Position numbers and translations under genes: made by a program. Below are positions 8,413 to 15,896 of a DNA stretch of 64,000 nucleotides, piece after piece. The stretch's first letter is position 1, and each line of letters opens with the position of its first letter. Source of the DNA: a virus; IMG/VR virus record IMGVR_UViG_3300022074_000006, positions 1 to 64,000 of that record; one strand, given 5' to 3'. Below the pieces are notes generated by a model. It searched no databases. It was not told where the DNA came from and saw nothing but the letters and a program-made list of their open reading frames with translations.

Positions 8413-9457
8413 TGTCCTTCATGTTGTCGGAGCAAGACCAAATTTTGCTAAGATGGGGCCTGTTTTTTCTGAATTGAAAAACCTAAGAACCAAACAGGCA
8501 ATACTTCATAGTGGCCAGCATTATGACAGTAATATGTCTGATAGTTTTTTTAGAGACTTAGAGATTCCTCCTCCTGACATTGTTTTAACCTCATTTGGAT
8601 CTAATTTTAAAGAAGTCATAGAAGATATTGAGAAAAGTATTATCTCACTAGACCCAAAATTGGTTTGTGTGTACGGAGATATCAACACTACACTTTTGGC
8701 TTCTATTGCAACTAAGAAATCCGGCAAGCTTTTAGCTCATGTTGAATCAGGTCTTAGAAGTGGTGATAAAAAGATGCCTGAAGAAGTCAATAGAATTATG
8801 GTTGATGCTATAACTGACATTCATTTCGTTACAGAATCGTCTGGGGTTGAAAATTTAAAAACAGAAGGCAAGTCTGACTCTGTTTTCTTTGTTGGTAATA
8901 CAATGATAGACTCTTTGTCAAAAGAGTTAGAAAAAATAGAACACAAAGATACTTCACCTTACTATGTAGTTACCTTTCACAGACCTTCTAATGTTGACTC
9001 CAAAGAATCTTTACTGAAGGTCCTGGATATTCTATCTGAGCTAAAGGAAGAAACTTTTTGGCCAATACATCCAAGATCATTGAGCGCTCTTAAGAAATTT
9101 AGACTATTAACAAAAGCAAAAAGAATAAAGAGTCTCAAAATAATAGACCCCATGAGCTACAAAGAATTCATCAAACTAGTCAGATTCAGCAATTGCGTGA
9201 TTACAGACTCCGGAGGAATACAAGAAGAGACTACTTTTATGAGAGTTCCATGCTTGACCTACAGAGAGAACACTGAAAGACCTTCAACGGTAGACGTAGG
9301 TACAAATACACTATTTTCTACAAAAAACGAAATGATAAAAATTTTAGAAGACATAAAGAGTGGAGCCTACAAGAAAGGTAAAATACCGCCACTTTGGGAC
9401 GGAAAGTCGGGTCAAAGAATTGCGTTATCAATCAAGAAAAAACTTTTGACAATATAG
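8402..9457 (+). CDS. wecB: UDP-N-acetylglucosamine 2-epimerase (non-hydrolysing, WecB type)
   Basis: The 351-residue protein matches the non-hydrolysing 2-epimerase that interconverts UDP-GlcNAc and UDP-ManNAc in the cytoplasm. Diagnostic segments: VVGARPNFAKM near the N-terminus, HSGQHYD near 36-42, VYGDINTT with D93, HVESGLRS with E115, MPEEVNR with E127/E128, HRPSN with H193 and DSGGIQEE near 273-280. These correspond to the catalytic Asp, Glu, Glu and His of bacterial WecB. Length is slightly below the usual 370 or so. It overlaps the SDR by 11 bases. With the dehydrogenase at 13337 it could lead to UDP-ManNAcA, the classical WecB-WecC route; that link is inference. Confidence 0.92.
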   Translation: MTCDVLHVVGARPNFAKMGPVFSELKNLRTKQAILHSGQHYDSNMSDSFFRDLEIPPPDIVLTSFGSNFKEVIEDIEKSIISLDPKLVCVYGDINTTLLASIATKKSGKLLAHVESGLRSGDKKMPEEVNRIMVDAITDIHFVTESSGVENLKTEGKSDSVFFVGNTMIDSLSKELEKIEHKDTSPYYVVTFHRPSNVDSKESLLKVLDILSELKEETFWPIHPRSLSALKKFRLLTKAKRIKSLKIIDPMSYKEFIKLVRFSNCVITDSGGIQEETTFMRVPCLTYRENTERPSTVDVGTNTLFSTKNEMIKILEDIKSGAYKKGKIPPLWDGKSGQRIALSIKKKLLTI

Positions 9458-9520
9458 CCTAATACAATTCCTGCTAGCGTCTATATTTTTTAGAGGTTTT
9501 AAATATTAAGGTAGGTATCT
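9458..9520 (+). promoter_or_regulatory. intergenic leader, possible promoter
   Basis: This 63-base gap is one of the few breaks in the sugar island. It contains TATATTTTT near 9482-9490 and an AT-rich TTTTAAATATTAA further on, then a weak purine-rich stretch before the GTG at 9521. The first AT-rich box resembles TATATTTAA seen upstream of two structural genes in this window. It may mark a new transcription start. No clear hairpin terminator precedes it. Confidence 0.35.
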
Positions 9521-10531
9521 GTGAAAGTAACTTTTGGCATTGTTAATTGTAATAGACTTCACTATCTAAGGGCGTGTGTAGAATCCATTTTTATTTCAAC
9601 TTCAGATTATGACAATAAAGAAATAATTGTAGTTGACAACGCCAGCATTGAACCGGGAACAGAAGATTACTTAAAAATCCTTGCTTCTCGAGGAGTGAAT
9701 GTAATTCAAACTACCAAAAGAGATCCTATTAACGAGTTCGCTCGGGCACTAAACACTATAGTAAAAGAGTCTACCGGAGACGTCATTTGTCCACTTAGTG
9801 GAGATCTTCAGTTTGTATTGTCCCCCGGGTGGATTAAACCTTTTTTGAAAATAGTTGCTGAAAAAGAAGACTTAGGATCTTTGATGCTTGACTCTCAAAG
9901 AAGAAAGACTATAGCAGGCAACACTCTAGAGAGACCTGTATTCTATGAAGAAATGAAATTTTGGAAGAACACTTCCAGGCCTCCAATAGCTACAAGTGGC
10001 AACTCTTTTTACAGAAGAGAGGTTTTAGAAAAGCTAGGTCCATGGTCAGAAGAAAACAAGAATCATGAAGGAACAGATGATTCAGAGACAAAAATGCTCA
10101 AAAGAGTGATTAGTTACTGTGTTGAAAACAAAGTAGATTGGAGCCAGTATCAGTCTTGTTTTCCTGCAACCGTCATGATAACGACCGACCCTAGAGGAAC
10201 CAATGCAAGAATCAGAGGCGAAAAGGTGTATGGAAAATATGTAGAAGGAAAAGGTGATTCCGGAACATATTACAAGTTTAGATCTATAGAAGAGCTTCAA
10301 GAAAAGTATGGACTTCATGTTCGAGACTTTCCTTTAGAAATAGAGAAAGTTGCAATTGGGGAAGGATTCGGTATATATCTAGACAGAAACGGAGACTGGA
10401 AAAAAAGCCCCATAAGGGTTGAGGACTGTAACCCGGAAGACTGGTCTTACATAAATCCTGAAATGGAAAAAAAAAGACAAGTAAATAATATTCCAGAGGA
10501 CTACTTGAAAGATTGGATGGAAAGTGAGTAA
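9521..10531 (+). CDS. GT2-like glycosyltransferase
   Basis: This 336-residue protein starts at GTG 9521. It has a GT-A family 2 N-terminal domain: FGIVNCNRLHYLRACVESI (about 5-23) and VVDNAS near 40. The expected metal motif is replaced by CPLSGDLQFVL (near 90-100), which keeps one Asp but has lost the canonical DxD. An acceptor-side motif SGNSFYRREVLEKLG follows near 160-174. The C-terminal third is unassigned. The altered DxD could mean different metal use or an inactive binding role. It overlaps the carbamoyltransferase start by eight bases. Confidence 0.82.
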   Translation: MKVTFGIVNCNRLHYLRACVESIFISTSDYDNKEIIVVDNASIEPGTEDYLKILASRGVNVIQTTKRDPINEFARALNTIVKESTGDVICPLSGDLQFVLSPGWIKPFLKIVAEKEDLGSLMLDSQRRKTIAGNTLERPVFYEEMKFWKNTSRPPIATSGNSFYRREVLEKLGPWSEENKNHEGTDDSETKMLKRVISYCVENKVDWSQYQSCFPATVMITTDPRGTNARIRGEKVYGKYVEGKGDSGTYYKFRSIEELQEKYGLHVRDFPLEIEKVAIGEGFGIYLDRNGDWKKSPIRVEDCNPEDWSYINPEMEKKRQVNNIPEDYLKDWMESE

Positions 10532-12191
10532 TAATTTAGTAGGAGGTTTGTGGGCCGGCCATGACTGTGCATACTGCATTTTAGACGAAAAAGGCACGCC
10601 TTTGATTCATGCAGAACTAGAGAGATACAACAGAGAAAAGTCTCCCAATGGAGATGTAGTTGAATTCATGATTCATAGATCAAAAGATCTTTATGATCGG
10701 TGTGGAACCTTTGGCATTCCATATCCAGTCAAAAAAATAAAGTCTTACAAAGAATCTTTTGCTAATTTGGAGAGTCATGTTAAGTCACTAGGTGGAGACA
10801 TACACTTCTTTTCTCACCATTACTGTCACGCTGCTAATGCATTTTATTCTTCCAACTTTGAAGATTCCATAGTTCTGACAATGGACGGGGGAGGATCTGA
10901 AAATGAGGCAGGAGGAGAGACTTGCTGTACAGTCTGGAGAGGTTCCGGAAATCAGCTTTACCCACTTAAGATATTCACACCTTCAGAAGTCAATATCGGC
11001 GGAGTTTGGTCTAGAATTACCAGGTACGTCTTTGGTCTTCAAAATGGGTGGCCTAGAGGAGGTCAGGAAGGAACAGTGATGGCAATGGCAGCACTAGGAG
11101 ATCCTTCAAAGTATTACGATGACTTTCTAAAAATGCTTACAGTTGACAAGATGTCAGCCGGATTTAAACCACCTAATCAACCAAAAGGGGCTAGAATTCC
11201 AGGCAAAGATCCTGTCCATCCATACCTAGACAGATGGTTTCAAATAGCCCAGTCTTCTGATCAAGAGACTTATAATCTAGCCGCAAGTCTTCAGTTGGCC
11301 ACTGAAAGCTTGATTGAGTCAATACTGAAGTTTGCACATCAATCAGCAGGGAGTGAAACCACAAATCTTTGTTTGTCCGGAGGAGTTACACTAAATTCTG
11401 TAGCTATGGGAAAGATAAACAAATGGATGCCTGGAGCTTTTAGTAGCATTTACATTCCTCCTGTTCCTTACGATGCCGGATTAGCGATTGGTGCAGCCCA
11501 AATTGTGACACACGGAATACAAAGAAAACCTCGAGTCAAATGGGACACAAACTTTCCTTCTTATTTAGGGGAGGTGTGGAAGAAAGACTTTGTAAATGAA
11601 TCGATTCAGGCAGCGGTAGAAAAGAATCCACACGTCCAAGTCGAAACAGGAACAGATGAAGAAGTCGTAGACATGCTAGCTGACCAAAAGATAGTTGCTG
11701 TTTTTAATGGAAAGTCAGAGTCTGGTAGAAGAGCTTTGGGTAATAGAAGCATACTGGCTGACCCTAGAAGTTCTAGAATGAAAGATGACATTAATAAGAA
11801 AGTAAAACATCGACAATGGTACAGGCCTTTTGCACCTTCTGTCCTAGAAGAAGACGGGAAAGAATGGTTCGATGATTTTATAGAAAGTCCTTACATGCAG
11901 TTTGTCTTGCCAATCAAAGAGGATAAGAAAGAAAAAGTTCCTGCCATAGTTCATTTTGATGGTTCAGCAAGACTTCAAACGATAAACGAAAACCACAATC
12001 CTTGGTACTATAGATTTCTAAAGACATGGAAGTCTAAAACAGGTGTTCCAATATTGCTCAATACGAGTTTTAATGATAGAGAGCCCATATGTGAAACTCC
12101 CGTTCACGCAATAAATTGTTTTTTAGGGACAGACATTGATTGCCTTTACTTTCCGGAAGTAGGTAAAGTGCTAAAGAAGGATTCAGAATAA
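10524..12191 (+). CDS. carbamoyltransferase, NodU/TobZ family
   Basis: This is a full-length (555 residues) NodU-family O-carbamoyltransferase. In this family an N-terminal Kae1/YrdC-type machinery makes carbamoyl-adenylate from carbamoyl phosphate and ATP and passes the carbamoyl group to a hydroxyl, usually on a sugar. Features: GLWAGHDCAY near the N-terminus, the metal/active-site histidines H98, H99 and H102 in SHHYCHAANAF, MDGGGSEN near 116-123, LCLSGGVTLNSVAMGK near 287-302, and a C-terminal domain with GRRALGNRSILADPR and WYRPFAPSVL. The start is GTG, overlapping the upstream gene. All major motifs look intact, so it is probably active. In this context a carbamoylated sugar is the likely product; the acceptor is unknown. 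Confidence 0.92.
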   Translation: MSNNLVGGLWAGHDCAYCILDEKGTPLIHAELERYNREKSPNGDVVEFMIHRSKDLYDRCGTFGIPYPVKKIKSYKESFANLESHVKSLGGDIHFFSHHYCHAANAFYSSNFEDSIVLTMDGGGSENEAGGETCCTVWRGSGNQLYPLKIFTPSEVNIGGVWSRITRYVFGLQNGWPRGGQEGTVMAMAALGDPSKYYDDFLKMLTVDKMSAGFKPPNQPKGARIPGKDPVHPYLDRWFQIAQSSDQETYNLAASLQLATESLIESILKFAHQSAGSETTNLCLSGGVTLNSVAMGKINKWMPGAFSSIYIPPVPYDAGLAIGAAQIVTHGIQRKPRVKWDTNFPSYLGEVWKKDFVNESIQAAVEKNPHVQVETGTDEEVVDMLADQKIVAVFNGKSESGRRALGNRSILADPRSSRMKDDINKKVKHRQWYRPFAPSVLEEDGKEWFDDFIESPYMQFVLPIKEDKKEKVPAIVHFDGSARLQTINENHNPWYYRFLKTWKSKTGVPILLNTSFNDREPICETPVHAINCFLGTDIDCLYFPEVGKVLKKDSE

Positions 12192-13340
12192 ATGAAAAAA
12201 GTTACGATAAGAGGACCGGTTCTAACTCAGTCTGGGTACGGCGTTCATGCCAGGCAATTTGTAAAGTACGCAATGAGAAAAAAAGATTGGGATTTGTCTT
12301 TTTCTGTCACGCCTTGGGGGATGACCCCCTGGCTCTTAGACACTTCTGATCCTGTTGTAGACTTTGTTACTAAAAGAACAGCACCTCATGACAACGCTGA
12401 CCTAAGTATTCAGATTCAGCTTCCTAACGAATGGAACCCGGGAATTGCGAAAAAAAATATCGGTGTTACAGCCGCCGTAGAGACTGACTTTTGCAATGGT
12501 ATGTGGGTAGATCGATGCAATCAAATGGATGCTGTAATCGTTCCTTCTAGTTTTACAAAGAGTGTGATTGAAAAGTCCGGAACTGTAAAAACAAATCTTG
12601 TGGTTGTAAACGAGGCCTTTCCTGAAGAGTTTGAAGAAGAAGTTAATCCTCTGGATTTAGAATTGGACACAGACTTCAACTTCTTGGTCTATGGACAAGT
12701 CACAGGAACAAATTCTGAAAATGACAGAAAGAATCTTTTCTATACAGTAAAGTGGCTATGTGAAACATTTGAAGGTGACAAAAATGTTGGAATAGTAATA
12801 AAAACAAATTCAGGAAAAAACACAAAGATAGACAGGATGGTAACTCATAGAACCTTGAGTCAACTTATAAAGACTGTTCGAAAGGGAAATTTTCCAAGAA
12901 TTCATCTCTTGCACGGAAATCTAAAGAACAAAGAAGTGGCAGGCCTGTATGTTCACCCTAAAATCAAAGCAATAGTTTCAGCAACTAGAGGAGAAGGTTA
13001 TGGTTTGCCTCTATTAGAGGCAGCTGCGTCAGGTCTCCCGGTAGTTGCCACAAACTGGTCCGGACACCTGGACTTTCTTAAGAAGGGAAGATTTATATCT
13101 CTAGACTACACACTGGAGTCAATCCCTGATGACATGTCAGACAACAACATTTTTATGAAAGGGTCAAAGTGGGCTCAAGTACATGAGTCTGACTTTAAGA
13201 AAAAGCTGAAAAAGCTTAGAGGTAGTCATGACGTTCCTTTGGGATGGGCAAAAGACTTAAGAAAAGTCATACGAAAAGAATTTTCTCAAAAAGCCATAGA
13301 ACAAAAAATTGATGAAGTTGTGGAGAAAATCATAGGATGA
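12192..13340 (+). CDS. GT4 family glycosyltransferase
   Basis: The 382-residue protein is the most complete GT4 enzyme here. The N-terminal GT-B half begins with LTQSGYGVHARQFV (about 11-24), a glycine-rich loop typical of the family. The C-terminal half has the EX7E motif RGEGYGLPLLEAAASGLPVV with E268 and E276. The start follows directly on the carbamoyltransferase stop, and its end overlaps the dehydrogenase by ATGA. It may be the transferase that handles the sugar made by its flanking neighbours, but only position supports this. Confidence 0.9.
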   Translation: MKKVTIRGPVLTQSGYGVHARQFVKYAMRKKDWDLSFSVTPWGMTPWLLDTSDPVVDFVTKRTAPHDNADLSIQIQLPNEWNPGIAKKNIGVTAAVETDFCNGMWVDRCNQMDAVIVPSSFTKSVIEKSGTVKTNLVVVNEAFPEEFEEEVNPLDLELDTDFNFLVYGQVTGTNSENDRKNLFYTVKWLCETFEGDKNVGIVIKTNSGKNTKIDRMVTHRTLSQLIKTVRKGNFPRIHLLHGNLKNKEVAGLYVHPKIKAIVSATRGEGYGLPLLEAAASGLPVVATNWSGHLDFLKKGRFISLDYTLESIPDDMSDNNIFMKGSKWAQVHESDFKKKLKKLRGSHDVPLGWAKDLRKVIRKEFSQKAIEQKIDEVVEKIIG

Positions 13341-14170
13341 AGGTAGGAATTATAGGGCAAGGATTTGTAGGATCTGCTATAAGAGAAGGCCTGAAAGGTT
13401 TTTACGAAGTTTTAACTTACGACACAGACACCAGTAAGTGTAATTCTTCTCATAAAGAAGTATGTACAGAATGTGAAATAATATTCGTCTGTGTGCCAAC
13501 TCCCATGAGAAAATCAGGTGAGTGTGACACTAGAATTTTACAAGGCGCTGTAAATGAAATAAGTGAGCAATGTAAAGTTTCAGGAAAAACTCCTGTTCTA
13601 GTCGTAAAGTCTACGGTTCCTCCCGGAACAACAGATTCTATCTCTAGCAAAACTAGTTTAAAAGTTTGCTTTAGTCCTGAGTTTTTAACAGAAGCTAATT
13701 CTTTTGATGATTTTAAGAATCAGAGCAGGATTATCATTGGAGGCGAAGGAGCAAAAAAAGTCAAACAAATGTTCCGAAAACCTTTTCCCAACATACCGAT
13801 TGTTGTAACAAAGACTCAAACAGCTGAGATGGTAAAATATTACACCAACTGCTTTCTAGCCACAAAGGTTACGTTTGCAAATCAGATGTACGACATATGC
13901 GAAAACTTAGACATTGATTACGACAAAGTAAGTGAATATGCTCTTCTAGATAAAAGAATTGGCAAGAGTCATTTGGCAGTTCCCGGACCTGATGGCGACC
14001 GAGGTTATGGCGGCCACTGTTTTCCTAAAGACGTAGCAGCAATGACTTACTTAGGTAAGAGTAATGATACAAGAGTTAGATTTTTGCAAAGTGTCGAAAG
14101 GGAAAACGAAGCTTACAGAACCGTAGAAGACTGGAAGAAAATGAAGGGAAGAGCAGTCAGCGATGACTAA
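13337..14170 (+). CDS. UDP-sugar 6-dehydrogenase, C-terminally short
   Basis: This is a UDP-glucose/GDP-mannose dehydrogenase family protein. The family oxidises C6 of an NDP-hexose to a uronate with two NAD. The NAD-binding motif GIIGQGFVG is at 4-12. VCVPTP near 51-56, STVPPGTT near 92-99 and the central-domain FSPEFLTEA near 112-120 are typical. The catalytic loop GYGGHCFPKD carries the nucleophile C228. At 277 residues it ends soon after this loop, whereas the family normally has 390-450 residues with a C-terminal UDP-binding Rossmann domain. The next gene overlaps it by eight bases, so the missing domain is not simply out of frame. Activity is therefore uncertain. Confidence 0.88.
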   Translation: MKVGIIGQGFVGSAIREGLKGFYEVLTYDTDTSKCNSSHKEVCTECEIIFVCVPTPMRKSGECDTRILQGAVNEISEQCKVSGKTPVLVVKSTVPPGTTDSISSKTSLKVCFSPEFLTEANSFDDFKNQSRIIIGGEGAKKVKQMFRKPFPNIPIVVTKTQTAEMVKYYTNCFLATKVTFANQMYDICENLDIDYDKVSEYALLDKRIGKSHLAVPGPDGDRGYGGHCFPKDVAAMTYLGKSNDTRVRFLQSVERENEAYRTVEDWKKMKGRAVSDD

Positions 14171-15020
14171 GAAAATACTAGTTACAGGTGGTTTAGGATT
14201 TGTCGGATCTCATCTAGTTGACGAGCTATTAAAAGACAAAAACAATAAGGTTACTGTTATAGACAACTTATGCTCTGAGTCTTCTAGTAAAAACTACATG
14301 AGAGACGAAGCTGATTATATCATTGATGATATCCGAAATCTCTCGAACGTATTTTATAAAAGCTTAGAGTTTGATGTCATTTATCACCTGGCAGCTTTAG
14401 CTAGAATTCAACCTTCTTTTAAAGACCCCATGAAGTACATGTCAATCGATATCATGGGAACTGCAGAAGTTTGTGACCTGGCTAGAAGGTGCAATTCTAG
14501 AATTATTTACGCAGGATCTTCTTCAGCTTTCGGCGGTCCGATGCTTAACCCATATGCTTTTGCAAAATTTACTGGTGAGCAAACATGTGAAATGTTTACA
14601 AAGGTTTTCGGTGTCAAAACTTCAATAGCAAGATTTTTTAACGTGTATGGAAAAAGGCAGCCCACTACCGGCCCCTATGCTACAGTAGTAGGAGTCTTTG
14701 AAGAGCAAAAAAGAAATAATCAGCCCCTAACAGTGACGGGAAATGGAGAGCAGAGAAGAGACTTTACACATGTAGAAGATATAGTTCTAGGTCTGATTGC
14801 GATGGAAAGGGACGAAGGTGACTCTCATGTATATCAACTAGGGACCGGAAAAAACTACTCCATAAATGAACTAGCTAAAATGTTTTCATCCAACATAGAA
14901 TACATACCCGAAAGGCCTGGTGAAGCTTGGACGACATTGGCTGACATAAAAGACGCAAATGAAATTCTTGGGTGGAGCCCTTCTGTTTCTTTAGAAGAAT
15001 ACATCAAAGACCTGAATTGA
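14163..15020 (+). CDS. NAD-dependent nucleotide-sugar epimerase/dehydratase
   Basis: This 285-residue extended SDR has cofactor motif TGGLGFVGSH (8-17), AGSSSAFGG (catalytic Ser region, about 118-126), PYAFAKF with the YxxxK pair (about 131-137), and RDFTHVEDIVLG near 200-211. The last is a strong signature of GalE/RmlB-like enzymes. It is shorter than cellular GalE (about 340), mainly in the middle. It follows the shortened dehydrogenase with an eight-base overlap. A 4-epimerase or C4 dehydratase on the dehydrogenase product is plausible but not provable from sequence. Confidence 0.87.
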   Translation: MTKKILVTGGLGFVGSHLVDELLKDKNNKVTVIDNLCSESSSKNYMRDEADYIIDDIRNLSNVFYKSLEFDVIYHLAALARIQPSFKDPMKYMSIDIMGTAEVCDLARRCNSRIIYAGSSSAFGGPMLNPYAFAKFTGEQTCEMFTKVFGVKTSIARFFNVYGKRQPTTGPYATVVGVFEEQKRNNQPLTVTGNGEQRRDFTHVEDIVLGLIAMERDEGDSHVYQLGTGKNYSINELAKMFSSNIEYIPERPGEAWTTLADIKDANEILGWSPSVSLEEYIKDLN

Positions 15021-15063
15021 AAATTTTTCTTAAAAAAAGTAATGATCTGTTGTATTATTAAAC
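15021..15063 (+). promoter_or_regulatory. short intergenic gap
   Basis: This 43-base AT-rich gap separates the last SDR gene from the nuclease gene. It contains GTATTATTAAAC immediately before the ATG at 15064 and an imperfect T-run/A-run inverted repeat near 15024-15040. No purine-rich ribosome binding site is visible before the ATG, which is unusual for this window. It may hold a promoter, with the nuclease message leaderless or weakly translated. Confidence 0.3.
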
Positions 15064-15894
15064 ATGAAAGTTAATTTTCCTACCGGTAAACCTCACATAT
15101 CATTTTCTGAATGGAAGTCCTGGAAAGAGTGCCCATTTAGGCATAAGCTGGCATACATTGACAAAATAGATACTTTTCAACCCTCACCCTTTTTAGACTT
15201 TGGAACAGCAGTTCATGAAGGGGCTGAGTCTTTCTTAAATGAGGGATCAGTCCCCAGAGAGAAACTAATAAATGAAATTAGAGAAGCCTGGCTGAAAAAT
15301 GGTTTCGACAAAAAAGAATGGGTAGAGAAACAGCCAGGGTGGTACAAGTACCACCCAGTTGAAGAGTGGGTTGACTGGGCAAACAACATGTGGGATGAGA
15401 TTCCCGATTATCTTGACAAAGAATTTCCAGGATGGAAGCCGGTAATAGCTGAAGAACAGCTCTATGAAGAAATTCCTGGAGTTGATGTCAAATTTAAAGG
15501 TTTCATAGACGTAATAATAAAACAGCCCAGAAAAAACGGAACATGGAAGTATTGGATCTTAGACTGGAAGACTGCTTCACCTCGAGGGTGGTCTCGAGAT
15601 AAAAAGCAAGATTTCAATATGCAGGCTCAGCTGATCCTATACAAACACTTCTGGGGGACTAAACATAATATTAACATGAGAGACATAGGATGCGGTTTTG
15701 TTTTGCTCAAGAGGGGCGGAAAGAAAGGAAACATATGTTCTCTAGTGAATGTTAGTGCTGGACCAAAGATGATTGAAAAGGCTCAAAAAACTACGAGGTC
15801 CATGATAAAGTCTGTAAAGAAAGGTATGTTTTTGAAGAATAGAAATTCATGTACTTTTTGTGACTTTAAAAATACAGAATATTGCCCGAGTTGA
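15064..15894 (+). CDS. PD-(D/E)XK nuclease with Cas4/AddB-like Fe-S cysteines
   Basis: This 276-residue protein belongs to the RecB-like PDDEXK_1 nucleases. Motifs in order: GTAVHEGAE with H51 and E55, FIDV with D149, ILDWKT with D167 and K169 (the D-x-K catalytic pair), and QAQLILY with Q187 and Y193. One cysteine before the catalytic core (C23) and three after it (C263, C266, C274) have the spacing seen in Cas4 and AddB, where four cysteines hold a 4Fe-4S cluster. Such enzymes are metal-dependent 5' or 3' exonucleases on single-stranded ends. It probably works in phage recombination or repair. No cas genes or arrays are nearby, so a CRISPR role is not supported. Confidence 0.88.
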   Translation: MKVNFPTGKPHISFSEWKSWKECPFRHKLAYIDKIDTFQPSPFLDFGTAVHEGAESFLNEGSVPREKLINEIREAWLKNGFDKKEWVEKQPGWYKYHPVEEWVDWANNMWDEIPDYLDKEFPGWKPVIAEEQLYEEIPGVDVKFKGFIDVIIKQPRKNGTWKYWILDWKTASPRGWSRDKKQDFNMQAQLILYKHFWGTKHNINMRDIGCGFVLLKRGGKKGNICSLVNVSAGPKMIEKAQKTTRSMIKSVKKGMFLKNRNSCTFCDFKNTEYCPS

Positions 15895-15896
15895 GA

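Noticed and set aside
15021-15063. Rho-independent terminator after the last SDR gene
   Set aside because: The T-run/A-run pairing is short and AU-only, with no GC stem, so it would be too weak for a confident terminator call.
15064-15894. The Cas4-like nuclease as part of a CRISPR system
   Set aside because: No repeat-spacer array, Cas1 or Cas2 is present in the window. The protein is better described as a phage nuclease of the same superfamily.
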